Assembly (NCBI GenBank): GCA_964574705.1
Contig: CAZNOO010000015.1
Span: 1 to 42,994 of the forward strand
Source: JAHIVB01 sp964574705
GTDB lineage: Bacteria > Bacillota_I > Bacilli_A > Izemoplasmatales > Hujiaoplasmataceae
DNA: 42,994 bases
Reading direction: 5' to 3'
Below the pieces are notes generated by a model. That model saw only the letters and a list, made by a program, of their open reading frames with translations, was not told where the DNA came from and made no database searches. Positions 33,201-42,049 of this stretch are shown here, in pieces (position 1 is the first letter of the stretch; each line of letters opens with the position of its first letter). Both the position numbers and the translations under genes were made by a program.

Positions 33201-35156
33201 ATGAGCAAAAAAATATTTGGTTTCATTAAAATCGGACTATTTGTCGGTCTTGCAATCTTTTATTTTGTTAAGGTCATTAAATCCGACGTTGTAATCAACG
33301 ATTATAGTGCAGTTGTGACCGTAAACACTTCAGGAGACATGACTGTTGTCGAAACGTGGGATATGACTTACAATCAAGAGATGAGAGTCAGGTTTAGAGA
33401 TATCGTTTATGATAAATATGCAGATGGCTATCCTTTACCGATGAGCTCATCAAATACGGCATCTTTTAACACTTACAATGTTCATGCTCAATTCTTCAAG
33501 GATGGCGTTGACAAAACTAATTTAATTCGTTTTGCGACTTCTGATTCAGGAGAACTTGATGAATTAGGTTATCCAATCGTATGTGAACCGAATGTTTCAA
33601 ATTGTGAATCACTGTTTATCGACACTCATAATGCAGGCGGACTTGACGGTGACGTCACTTTTGTATATACTTACACGATTGTTGGAGCTGTTACCCAATA
33701 TTCTGATATATCTGAGTTAAACTGGAGATTATTCGAATATGCAGAATCGACAGTCAAAAGTGCACGAATTGAAATTAATCTTCCTAATAACGCCTATGAT
33801 ACAGATGCTTTGATGGTTTGGGGTCATGGACTTTCAAATGGATCCATTGAGATCATATCGAACCAACAAATCGTTTTGAGTATGAAAAACATAAAGCCAG
33901 GAGAATTTCCAGAATTTAGAGTTCTTGCGGAAAATTCTCTCTTTCCATATGTCGATCAAGACAACAAATTCATTTCAAGTCAAATTAATAAGTCATTGAT
34001 TGTCGCTTATGAAGATGTTTTGACAGCAGAAACAAATGCACGAATTGCAATTGCCAACACAGTATTATTTGGTACGATTGCGATGTTTGGAGTTATGGTA
34101 GTCATCACGTATTTTGTCTATAAAAAATATGATAAGGAATATGAGCCCGATTTTAAAGGAGATTACTTTAGGGAACTTCCCAGTCAAGATTCTCCTGCCT
34201 TAGTGAGTTACTTGACTTATATGCGCAAGATAACGGATGAAGTCGTTCCTGCAACCTTGCTCGATTTAATTCGAAGGAAATATATTATTTTAGATTATTC
34301 AGGGGCTGATATGAGTTCAAAACACTCAAACTTTACATTCACTCTGAACCAAGAAATGGATCAAACAAAAATTTTGTCACATGAACGGAGTTTCTTGAAC
34401 TGGATTTTTAAAATTGTTGGAAATGGACAAGTTGTATCTTCTAGACAAATTGAAGATTTTGGAATTGGCAATGTTGACAAAGCAAAGAAATTTCAAGCTG
34501 CGGCGAAACAGTTTGTTCGTTTTGCTGAAAAAGACGCCGAGAAGAAAAAGTTTTTTGAAACCGGATTTGAACTTAAAAAAAGTAAAGTTATGATTGCCAT
34601 TCTCTTGCCAATTGTATCTTTGCTTATTGCGTTCTACACAGCCAACGTGTATAGCCTCAATAACTGGATTGCTATCATCATCTCTTGCACCACAATATTG
34701 GGTTATACTGTCTATGTCAAAACCATTAAGAAAAGAAGCGTAAGCGGAAATGAACTGTTCACAAAGTGGATGGCTTTTAAGAACTTTCTGTTGGATTTTT
34801 CAAATATGGATGACTATCCGATTCCTGGAATTATCGTCTGGGAGCATTATCTTGTCTATGCGACCGTATTCAAAATCGCAGATAAAGTATCGAGTCAATT
34901 GAGCGTCAAACTTCCTGCAGAAGAATTTGAAAGCCAGGATTCTACATACATGAGAACCTCCCATTATCGCAGAGGGCTCTATTACAACAGTCTTGTAAGT
35001 AATGTTCACACATCATTTTCCATCGCGAAAATGAACTCAGCTTCGACGATTGTCTCAGCAAACGTATCGAAATTCGGATCATCCGGAGGATCGGGAGGAG
35101 GCTTTGGAGGAGGAAGTTCATTTGGTGGCGGTGGCGGTGGCGGCAGAAGTCGCTAA
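33201..35156 (+). CDS. DUF2207-family membrane protein with Gly-rich tail
   Basis: 651 residues. An N-terminal signal-anchor helix (about 5-23) is followed by the exported DUF2207 domain (IxDYSAVVTVNTSGDMTVVETWDMTY..., RVRFRDI, LNWRLFEYAEST). Membrane helices lie near 283-305 and 465-505, with a cytoplasmic region between them (PALVSYLTYMRKITDEVVPATLLDLIRRKYI). The end is a Gly/Ser-rich tail (GGSGGGFGGGSSFGGGGGGG) common in this family. It forms a standard two-gene unit with lemA 27 bases downstream. Function unknown. The SD AGGAGG at 33167-33172 precedes an eight-codon frame (33178-33204) whose TGA overlaps this ATG; AAAAAGG directly upstream of 33201 can also act. Confidence 0.85.
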   Translation: MSKKIFGFIKIGLFVGLAIFYFVKVIKSDVVINDYSAVVTVNTSGDMTVVETWDMTYNQEMRVRFRDIVYDKYADGYPLPMSSSNTASFNTYNVHAQFFKDGVDKTNLIRFATSDSGELDELGYPIVCEPNVSNCESLFIDTHNAGGLDGDVTFVYTYTIVGAVTQYSDISELNWRLFEYAESTVKSARIEINLPNNAYDTDALMVWGHGLSNGSIEIISNQQIVLSMKNIKPGEFPEFRVLAENSLFPYVDQDNKFISSQINKSLIVAYEDVLTAETNARIAIANTVLFGTIAMFGVMVVITYFVYKKYDKEYEPDFKGDYFRELPSQDSPALVSYLTYMRKITDEVVPATLLDLIRRKYIILDYSGADMSSKHSNFTFTLNQEMDQTKILSHERSFLNWIFKIVGNGQVVSSRQIEDFGIGNVDKAKKFQAAAKQFVRFAEKDAEKKKFFETGFELKKSKVMIAILLPIVSLLIAFYTANVYSLNNWIAIIISCTTILGYTVYVKTIKKRSVSGNELFTKWMAFKNFLLDFSNMDDYPIPGIIVWEHYLVYATVFKIADKVSSQLSVKLPAEEFESQDSTYMRTSHYRRGLYYNSLVSNVHTSFSIAKMNSASTIVSANVSKFGSSGGSGGGFGGGSSFGGGGGGGRSR

Positions 35157-35183
35157 ACATAAAATTCGAGAGGAGAAACAAAC

Positions 35184-35768
35184 ATGTTCTTATTAAGCAT
35201 TGGAGGCATCATCGGTATTTTAGCAGTAATCATTCTTGTTCTAGTAGTCGTATTTGTAATTGGAGTTTATAATCAATTGGTTGTATTGAGGAACAACGTC
35301 AAAAACAGTTGGAGTCAAATCGACGTTCAATTAAAACGCCGTTTTGACATGATTCCCAACCTTGTGGAAACAGTCAAGGGATACGCTGCACACGAAGACG
35401 GAATCTTCAAAGAATTCGCTCGTGCCAGAAACATGTATCAAGAAGCATCCGTTTCAGGAAGTGTTGCGGATTCTGCAGAAGCAGCTAAAGGGATTTCAGG
35501 TGCGCTTGGAAGACTGTTAATGGTTCAGGAACAGTATCCTGAATTGAAAGCGAACGAGAATTTCAAAGAGTTGATGGTTCAACTCAAAGACACAGAAGAT
35601 AAAATCATGTTTGGACGTCAATTTTACAACGATACCGCTTTGAAACTCAACAATAAAATTCAGTTATTTCCTTCCAACTTGATTGCCAGTTCATTCGGAT
35701 TCAAACAAGCTGAATTCTTCGTTGTCGACGGAGAAGAAGAAAGAAAAGCTGTTAAAGTCAAATTCTAA
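35184..35768 (+). CDS. lemA: LemA family protein
   Basis: 194 residues. One N-terminal membrane helix (about 5-28) is followed by the all-helical LemA domain with its diagnostic opening YNQLVVLRNNVKNSWSQIDV, QLKRRFDMIPNLVETVKGYA, and later LKDTEDKIMFGRQFYNDTA. The topology is a short outside N-terminus with the helical domain on the cytoplasmic or external side, as reported variably for the family. Function is unknown; it is widely paired with DUF2207/TPM proteins, as here (27 bases downstream of the DUF2207 gene, SD GAGAGGAG). A weak hairpin (GCCAC/GTGGC, 35790-35802) follows. Confidence 0.93.
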   Translation: MFLLSIGGIIGILAVIILVLVVVFVIGVYNQLVVLRNNVKNSWSQIDVQLKRRFDMIPNLVETVKGYAAHEDGIFKEFARARNMYQEASVSGSVADSAEAAKGISGALGRLLMVQEQYPELKANENFKELMVQLKDTEDKIMFGRQFYNDTALKLNNKIQLFPSNLIASSFGFKQAEFFVVDGEEERKAVKVKF

Positions 35769-35860
35769 ATTCAGCAGCTATTTGACTGAGCCACAAAGTG
35801 GCGTTCTTTGTTGATGTATGATATACTACTTTTAAATCATATTGAAAGAGAAGCGCTTTT

Positions 35861-36448
35861 ATGACATCAATCTATGACATCTTCATGTTTCCGCTCGAAA
35901 GAATGGGAATCAGAAAAGCAAGAAAGAAAATCATCCATCTCGCCTTAGGAAATGTATTGGAAATAGGTGCGGGTAGCGGCGTCAATCTAAAGTATTATGA
36001 TTACACTAAAATCGAAAAGATGACATTTATCGATAGTAGTTTCTTTGAAGTCATTCATAAAAAGATCAAGAAAGCACAATGTACGATTCCATGCGAGACC
36101 ATTGAAATGGATATCGAAGACTTGAAATTTCCTGACAAATCGTTTGACACGGTTGTCTTTTCTTTGGTGTTTTGCTCGGTAACTGATGTTTCCAAAGGAC
36201 TCAGTGAAGTCAAACGCGTTTTGAAGGATGATGGACAAGTTCTTTTCATTGAACATGTGCTACCTCACAAGAAGGGATTTCGTAAACTGGTGAGCAAAGT
36301 CGCTCCACTATGGTTCAAAATGTCGAAAAGTTGTCACTTGGACCGCGATTTCGAAACTTCGATTCTCAATGCCGGGTTTCAAGTGGGTGAGTTTTACAGA
36401 TATGGAAATACAATATTTACATCAGGCATTGCAAAGAAGCCCTTTTAG
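35861..36448 (+). CDS. Class I SAM-dependent methyltransferase
   Basis: 195 residues, a small single-domain methyltransferase. Motif I is VLEIGAGSGVNLKYYD (27-43 or so), the acidic residue after beta-2 is in MTFIDSS, FDTVVFSLVFCSVTD is the post-II strand with a cysteine, and VKRVLKDDGQVLFIEHVLPHKKGF is the typical 'L-K-x-G-G-x-x' region followed by EHV. This pattern occurs in type-11/25 methyltransferases, including phospholipid and small-molecule enzymes; the substrate cannot be told. An extended -10 (TG-A-TATACT near 35819-35827) lies 35 bases upstream and a terminator follows the gene. Confidence 0.82.
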   Translation: MTSIYDIFMFPLERMGIRKARKKIIHLALGNVLEIGAGSGVNLKYYDYTKIEKMTFIDSSFFEVIHKKIKKAQCTIPCETIEMDIEDLKFPDKSFDTVVFSLVFCSVTDVSKGLSEVKRVLKDDGQVLFIEHVLPHKKGFRKLVSKVAPLWFKMSKSCHLDRDFETSILNAGFQVGEFYRYGNTIFTSGIAKKPF

Positions 36449-36468
36449 TTACAACGATAATATATCAC

Positions 36469-36502
36469 CCTTTGTGGAATAAATTCCACAGAGGTTTTTT
36501 TT
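36469..36502 (+). terminator. Intrinsic terminator
   Basis: CCTTTGTGGAAT (36469-36480) pairs with ATTCCACAGAGG (36483-36494) with one mismatch, followed by eight T. Confidence 0.85.
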
Positions 36503-36592
36503 AATCTTTTTATATTAATTTTGTGAAGATGTCCCATCTTTTTGGAATTTATCATATAATGGGATTAATACACTTTTATGAGGAGAATGACC

Positions 36593-37999
36593 ATGGCAAA
36601 ACATGAATTGCGTAAGAAATTAGCTTTCGCCTCCGCCGATATTTTCGGTGGCGGATCTTTTAACATCATCAACTTTTTATTTCCTGGTTTTTTAGCTTTA
36701 ACGGTAGGAATCAATCCGTTTTGGATCAGTTTTATCATGCTGATAGCGAGAGGCTGGGATGCAATCACCGATCCTTTAATGGGGTATATCTCGGATCATA
36801 CCAAATCAAAATTGGGAAAAAGAAGAATCTACCTCGTCATCTCATCCCCACTCGTATTGGTAGGAATGTATTTACTATTCTTTCCATATTCGTTTTCGAG
36901 TGAAGGACTGCGTGTCGTTGCGGTCTTGTTATCCTATCTTATCTTTACAACAATTCAGACGAGCATCATGATTCCTTATTATTCACTTTCAAGTGAAATT
37001 TCAAGTGACTATCAAGAGAGAGCATCTTACAATTCTTATCGTCTTGGATTCAGCATTTTCGCTTCTATTATTTGCGTAGCAGTGCCTGGAATCATCGTAT
37101 CTTTATTTGACGATGCTAGTATCGGATATCAAGTGATGAGTTTGTCCTTCGGTCTTCTTTTTGGACTCAGTGTATTATTCACAGGACTTTTTGCAAGAGA
37201 AGAAATAACAACACCGATTGTTTCAACGAAGCTCTCAATCAAAGAAATGGCAAAGCCATTGGGACTACGTCCTTTTAGACAATACCTTGGAATGTTTTTA
37301 GTGCTTCAAATGTCAATGGCAATCATGAGTGGGCTCTTTTTCTTCTACGTTGATTTTTATATCACGAAAGACATCACTGCAGGCGGTGGCTCTTCCATGG
37401 TAGGGTTAATTGCAGCAGCATTAATGTTTTCAATGCAGATTGTCGCATTGCCAATGTATTTATTCATCATTTCCAAAAAGGGAAAAACATTCGCTTATCG
37501 ATTTGGAGCCATTTTATGGATTGTTACTGCAATGGCTTTACTCTTGATTCCAGCGAACGTGAATCCGTTCGTCATCTATTTACTTGGTGCTATGATGGGA
37601 CTCGGTATTAGCGGCCCTGGATTGGTTCCACACACGATGTATGGAGATGTTGTTGATGCAGGTCAACTTAAATTTAAAGACCGTTTAGACGGTCAAATGA
37701 GTGGGTTTACGAACTTTGTCAATAAAGTCTCTCAAGCGATTGGCCTTGCATTAGTTATGGCTATCATTGGGTTTGCAGGATTTCAATCTCAGGACTTGAC
37801 CCAACCCACGATTGTTAGTCAACCGGATAGTGCAATGCTTGCGATTCGTTTGATTATGGCTTTTGCACCTCTCATTTTCATGGGAATTGGAATTCTCATT
37901 TCTTTGAGATACAAAATCACCTCTTCAAAACAAAAAGAAATCTCAGATGCAATTCAAGCTGACCAGGCAACACAGGATGAATTGCTGAACTCCTTATAA
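36593..37999 (+). CDS. GPH-family (MelB-like) sugar:cation symporter
   Basis: About 468 residues with twelve membrane helices. RGWDAITDPLMGYISDHTKSKLGKRR (around residues 51-76; quoted in pieces: DAITDPLMGYISD and LGKRR) is the signature of the glycoside-pentoside-hexuronide transporters in the MFS. IPYYSLSSEIS and the later PHTMYGDVVDAGQLK, DRLDGQMSG segments also fit this family. It imports glycosides or hexuronides with Na+ or H+. An ATG exists at 36578, but AGGAG at 36581-36585 sets the start at ATG 36593. The acyltransferase gene begins 3 bases after its stop, so they are cotranscribed. Confidence 0.88.
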   Translation: MAKHELRKKLAFASADIFGGGSFNIINFLFPGFLALTVGINPFWISFIMLIARGWDAITDPLMGYISDHTKSKLGKRRIYLVISSPLVLVGMYLLFFPYSFSSEGLRVVAVLLSYLIFTTIQTSIMIPYYSLSSEISSDYQERASYNSYRLGFSIFASIICVAVPGIIVSLFDDASIGYQVMSLSFGLLFGLSVLFTGLFAREEITTPIVSTKLSIKEMAKPLGLRPFRQYLGMFLVLQMSMAIMSGLFFFYVDFYITKDITAGGGSSMVGLIAAALMFSMQIVALPMYLFIISKKGKTFAYRFGAILWIVTAMALLLIPANVNPFVIYLLGAMMGLGISGPGLVPHTMYGDVVDAGQLKFKDRLDGQMSGFTNFVNKVSQAIGLALVMAIIGFAGFQSQDLTQPTIVSQPDSAMLAIRLIMAFAPLIFMGIGILISLRYKITSSKQKEISDAIQADQATQDELLNSL

Positions 38000-38002
38000 A
38001 TC

Positions 38003-39148
38003 ATGAAAAGACCAAATTGGTTTCTTTTCATTACCGTTGGGTTTTTAGTCAAAATTTACGCATTTTTAAAAGGTCAGAGAATTAAACGAACAACCCGAGT
38101 GAAAGGTCCAGCGATTGTTCTTACAAATCATACATCTTTTTATGATTTTATCTATACCACCGCTGCCATTTACCCATATAGAGTCAATTACATGGCCGCA
38201 AGCAAAATGTTTTATGATCCGCTCTTAGGATTTTTCTTGAGACTCGTAAGAGCCTTTCCTAAATCCTTGTTTCAAAGCGACCCCGTCGCAACGCTCAATG
38301 CGTTTCGACTTCTCAAAATAAAAGGCATTGTATCCATCTTTCCAGAAGGGCAAATTTCTCCAATTGGAGTGACTCAAGAGATTAGTTTTTCAATTGCGAA
38401 GCTTCTAAAAAAAGCAAAAGTCGACGTTTACATTGTGAAACACAAAGGTGCATATCTAGTGAACCCCCCTTGGAACAAACGCACTTTTTCAGGGCGGATT
38501 GAGACTTCTGTTGATTTGATTTTGACAAAGGACAAGCTTTCCATACTTTCCGAACAAGAAATCTACAATATCGTCGTAGATCAACTTTCATTCAATACTT
38601 CTATGTATAACGATGAAGTTAAACATAAATACCATAGAAACAGTAACGAAAACCTTGAAAGTGTGCTGTACCTCTGTCCGAATTGTGGGTATGAACATTT
38701 GAAGTCTGACGGCCGTAATCTAACTTGTGAGAAGTGCGGGAAGACGATGACTTACGATCAATATGGTAAAGTGGGGAACGAAAGAATTGATACTCTTTAT
38801 CATGCTCAAGAGAAGATTATGCAAGATCAAATACTCAATAATCCAGAATTCAAACTTGAAGCAAAAGTGAAACTAGAAAGTTATCTTGGAAACAGACTTC
38901 AAGAAGTTGGAACGGGTCAATTGACACTTACAAGGCAAAACTACATTTACCAAGGTTCGATGAACGGCGTAGATGTTCATTTAGAATTTGATCCAAAGAT
39001 TATTCCAACTCTTCCAAGCGATCTTGGCAGAAACGTTCAAATCTATGAAGGATATGTCATTTATCAATTTGTTATGGAAGACGTTACTTTACCTACAAAG
39101 TTCGTTATTGCGGGTGAATTCATTCACAAACTTTCTACGAACAACTAA
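38003..39148 (+). CDS. PlsC-like acyltransferase with C-terminal zinc ribbon
   Basis: 381 residues. The PlsC/AGPAT motifs are present: the HX4D box as NHTSFYD (His43, Asp48) and FPEGQ (112-116), with an N-terminal hydrophobic helix. Residues 224-244 form a four-cysteine zinc ribbon (CPNC ... CEKC; Cys224, 227, 241, 244), and the last 100 residues form a separate beta-rich domain (LTLTRQNYIYQGSMNG, VHLEFDPKIIP). It would acylate a glycerophosphate or related lipid; the zinc ribbon/beta domain is extra compared with classical PlsC (about 240 aa). The start is coupled to the preceding transporter (TAA ATC ATG). Confidence 0.85.
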   Translation: MKRPNWFLFITVGFLVKIYAFLKGQRIKRTTRVKGPAIVLTNHTSFYDFIYTTAAIYPYRVNYMAASKMFYDPLLGFFLRLVRAFPKSLFQSDPVATLNAFRLLKIKGIVSIFPEGQISPIGVTQEISFSIAKLLKKAKVDVYIVKHKGAYLVNPPWNKRTFSGRIETSVDLILTKDKLSILSEQEIYNIVVDQLSFNTSMYNDEVKHKYHRNSNENLESVLYLCPNCGYEHLKSDGRNLTCEKCGKTMTYDQYGKVGNERIDTLYHAQEKIMQDQILNNPEFKLEAKVKLESYLGNRLQEVGTGQLTLTRQNYIYQGSMNGVDVHLEFDPKIIPTLPSDLGRNVQIYEGYVIYQFVMEDVTLPTKFVIAGEFIHKLSTNN

Positions 39149-39193
39149 AACGATATTAAATCGAAATTTTACACGAATTGCAGAGGGATTGAC

Positions 39194-40600
39194 ATGAATA
39201 AAACAAATAGAATTGGTTTAATTGTTGCGTTGATCATCGTCATTGGAATGTCAATTAGCAGCATTTTTATCTATTTTTCTTATAGCCGAGTCATTTCAGA
39301 CAACAGTGAATCCATTGCCGAACTTAGTGCAATGAACATTTATTCTGAAATCAATAGCGAGTTGACGAAGCCAATCTATGTTGCCCTGACGATGGCGAAT
39401 GACTCTTTTGTAAAGACGTGGTTAAATGCTGAAGATACCGCGCCTTCACAAGACATCGTCGATTATCTTGTTGGGATACAAGATAAGTACAACTATAGTT
39501 CTGTTTTCTTAGTTTCGAATAACTCTCTTGACTACTATAGGTACTCAGGATTTTTCAAAACGATAAGTCTGGAAGACGACCATGATGTTTGGTACTATAC
39601 TTTTATAGAAAAAGACCTTCTTTATGAACTTGATGTAGACATCGATGAAGCCAATGCGACCTTAACGATATTTGTCAATGCGAAAATCTTTGATGAGAAC
39701 GAAAATTTATTGGGGGTTGTGGGTGTTGGATTAGAGATGAATTATATTCAGGAAATGATTTCTTCATTTGAAACAAGATATAATCTTGAAGCCTTTCTGA
39801 TAAATCCTGAGGGCTTGATTCAGTCTCATTCGAATACGGATTTCATTGAGTCTAGGAACGTATTTGATGAACCCATATTTAAAGCACATCAAACAGAACT
39901 ACTGGATTCCGTTCAATCAATGATTATTATAGAGGATCACTCTGCCTCGCTTATCTCTAGGTACGTCGATGAGCTTGATTGGTATATCATTGTCGTAAAA
40001 GATTCAAACGTTCTATTTGGATTTATTCGAGATTATTTTGCATCCAGTTTTATTGCACTCTCAATTGTCGTAGCGACAGTCTCCGTTTTAATTAATCAAC
40101 TTGTCTTGACGCATCGAAAAAAAGTCTATGAACTTGCATTGACAGATCACTTGACTCTGTTAAAGAATCGAAGAGGTTTTGACTTGGAGTTTGATCGTTT
40201 GTCGGAACATTTACATGAAGAATCTTTCATATTCATGGCAGATATCGATAATTTCAAAGCCGTTAATGACCAATTTGGGCATGTTTATGGGGATGTAATA
40301 TTGATTAGAACTTCTAGTTTAATCAAAGCAAATATATCAAAAGGTGATATATTGACTCGATGGGGAGGAGACGAATTTGCTGGAATTATCTTCGGAAATC
40401 ATGAAGAGACCATGAAAGTTCTTCAATCGATCCAGACATCCATCAATCAATCTGAGTTATATGTTGAAAAGGGAGTGTCCATTAGTATTGGATTCACTCA
40501 ATACAACCAAGATGAATCTATGGATTCCCTGATTCAAAAAATTGATAAAGCATTGTATCGCTCCAAAGAACTTGGTGGAAACGAAATTTCTGAAGAATAA
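39194..40600 (+). CDS. Membrane-bound Cache-GGDEF diguanylate cyclase
   Basis: 468 residues. TM1 (about 8-28) and TM2 (about 280-303) flank an exported dCache-type sensor (35-275) with LVSNNSLDYYRYSGFFKT, DVWYYTFIEK and LDWYIIVVKDSN. The cytoplasmic GGDEF domain starts near 312 (LALTDHLTLLKNRRGFD) and has an intact GGDEF motif (391-395). The I-site RxxD is absent (SKGD), so product inhibition is unlikely. It should make c-di-GMP in response to an external small molecule. It begins 45 bases after the acyltransferase gene with SD AGAGGGA at 39181-39187. The next gene follows after about 28 bases. Confidence 0.92.
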   Translation: MNKTNRIGLIVALIIVIGMSISSIFIYFSYSRVISDNSESIAELSAMNIYSEINSELTKPIYVALTMANDSFVKTWLNAEDTAPSQDIVDYLVGIQDKYNYSSVFLVSNNSLDYYRYSGFFKTISLEDDHDVWYYTFIEKDLLYELDVDIDEANATLTIFVNAKIFDENENLLGVVGVGLEMNYIQEMISSFETRYNLEAFLINPEGLIQSHSNTDFIESRNVFDEPIFKAHQTELLDSVQSMIIIEDHSASLISRYVDELDWYIIVVKDSNVLFGFIRDYFASSFIALSIVVATVSVLINQLVLTHRKKVYELALTDHLTLLKNRRGFDLEFDRLSEHLHEESFIFMADIDNFKAVNDQFGHVYGDVILIRTSSLIKANISKGDILTRWGGDEFAGIIFGNHEETMKVLQSIQTSINQSELYVEKGVSISIGFTQYNQDESMDSLIQKIDKALYRSKELGGNEISEE

Positions 40601-40628
40601 AGAATCAATGAAAAAATAGGTGACCCCA

Positions 40629-41216
40629 ATGAATGAATATTTCTCTACGACGCTAATTTGGATTATTGTTACAGTCCTAATCATTGCAGGCTCAATTAAA
40701 CTTTTGATGAAGGGAACCGAATCTAAAGTGGATGTAATCGAAGGAAAAAAAGTGATGATTGCGACGAAAGGAATAAAGGTCCTTTTTTGGATATTCTCCA
40801 TCTTTTCATTCATACTTATACTTGGTTTTTTAGTTTTTATAATCTTTTTAAGTTCAAGGATTGACCCAAGGGATATTTTGCCATTCACTTTTATAATCCT
40901 GTTTTTCCTCGCTTTTAATCTCATCGCAGTTTGGGCAGCAGTTGACGATTTAGTTACCTCAATCCACTATGATAATGAATCGATCATCAAACGGAAAAAC
41001 CAAAAAGATACTGTACTTTTAGTCAGTACCATTCACAGTATCACTTTCTCGGAAGGAATGAGCGTTGTGAAACTCTATGGTTCAGAAAAAGTATCCATTT
41101 CAATACAAAGAATCGGGATGTCGGAATTTCTTGAAATGTTAGATTCGACACTTCCATTGTCGGTTAATAGAAACGGTCTTCTCAGTGCTTTGTACTATTG
41201 TAGGCGCGCCCAATAA
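40629..41216 (+). CDS. Small membrane protein with PH-like C-terminal domain, unknown
   Basis: 195 residues. Three hydrophobic segments (about 8-27, 52-76 and 84-108) are followed by a soluble region of about 90 residues with a beta pattern (SIHYDNESIIKRKNQKDTVLL, then STIHSITFSEGMSVVKLYGSEKVSISI; described in pieces), reminiscent of bacterial PH-like domains. No family is recognised with certainty. The frame opens at GTG 40620, but AGGTGA at 40618-40623 is spaced 5 bases from the ATG at 40629. It lies directly after the GGDEF gene. Confidence 0.6.
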   Translation: MNEYFSTTLIWIIVTVLIIAGSIKLLMKGTESKVDVIEGKKVMIATKGIKVLFWIFSIFSFILILGFLVFIIFLSSRIDPRDILPFTFIILFFLAFNLIAVWAAVDDLVTSIHYDNESIIKRKNQKDTVLLVSTIHSITFSEGMSVVKLYGSEKVSISIQRIGMSEFLEMLDSTLPLSVNRNGLLSALYYCRRAQ

Positions 41217-41294
41217 CCAAATGTCTTTGTAAGCATATTCCTTGATTTCTTCGCCACAATGAGCGATAATATACAAGATTGAAATGGAGGAATT

Positions 41295-41999
41295 ATGATG
41301 AAAATCGAATTATGGTCAGACTTTGCTTGTCCTTTCTGTTATATTGGGAAAAAGCGGTTTGAAAAAGCACTATCTAATTTTAAGCATAAAGAAGAAGTTG
41401 AAGTTGTTTATAAAGCTTATCAACTAAATCCTAATGCACCAAAAGTGATGAAGGGAACTGCATACGCAAACTTTGCATCTTCACACAACATGAGCGAAGC
41501 TCAAGCAAAAGAACGCTTTAACATGTTTACTGAGAACGCTAAGACAGTGGGACTTGTATACAATTATGATATCATCCAAATGACGAATTCGTTTGACGCT
41601 CACAGAATTGCGAAATGGGCAAATACCTTAGGTAAAGAAGCTGTTGTAACTGATCGGTTTATGCATGCATATTTTTCTGAAGGGAAGAATCTTGCGGACG
41701 TAGACACGCTTGTAGAACTTTGCAAGGGAATTGGACTAGATGAAACAGAAGCAAGAAAAGTATTGAACACGAATCTATTCGCAGATCTCGTTAAAGAACA
41801 AATGAACGAATCAAGACAAATTGGTGTCCAAGGCGTTCCTTTCTTCGTTGTTAACCGCAAATATGGTATTTCAGGTGCACAGCAAGAAGAATATTTTGCA
41901 GGCGCTTTAGAACAAATTTGGGATGAAGAACATCCTATCCAAGATTTAAATGATCAAGACGAAGCTGGAGTCTGTACTGACGATTCTTGTTCACTCTAA
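41295..41999 (+). CDS. DsbA-family (FrnE-like) oxidoreductase
   Basis: 234 residues, cytoplasmic. The thioredoxin-fold start KIELWSDFACPFCYIGKKRFE carries the active-site CPFC (12-15). The helical insertion follows, and the C-terminal cis-proline motif is GVQGVPFFVV near 176-185. This is the FrnE/YwbO group of the DsbA superfamily; related enzymes act as disulfide isomerases or polyketide-pathway oxidoreductases. A short C-terminal tail DEAGVCTDDSCSL holds two more cysteines. SD GGAGG 5 bases upstream of the first of two adjacent ATGs (41295, 41298). Confidence 0.9.
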   Translation: MMKIELWSDFACPFCYIGKKRFEKALSNFKHKEEVEVVYKAYQLNPNAPKVMKGTAYANFASSHNMSEAQAKERFNMFTENAKTVGLVYNYDIIQMTNSFDAHRIAKWANTLGKEAVVTDRFMHAYFSEGKNLADVDTLVELCKGIGLDETEARKVLNTNLFADLVKEQMNESRQIGVQGVPFFVVNRKYGISGAQQEEYFAGALEQIWDEEHPIQDLNDQDEAGVCTDDSCSL

Positions 42000-42006
42000 A
42001 TTAAGA

Positions 42007-42031
42007 AAAAAGCCACTTTTCGTGGCTTTTT
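42007..42031. terminator. Bidirectional terminator between convergent genes
   Basis: AAAAAGCCAC (42007-42016) pairs with GTGGCTTTTT (42022-42031) around TTTTC, with A and T runs at the ends. Confidence 0.88.
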
Positions 42032-42049
42032 GTTTGTTAAAAAGTGAAT

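Noticed and set aside
36526..36540. AAGATG-TCC-CATCTT hairpin before the GPH transporter gene
   Set aside because: It has a short 6-bp stem without a proper T run and comes just after a full terminator; an operator role is possible but unsupported.
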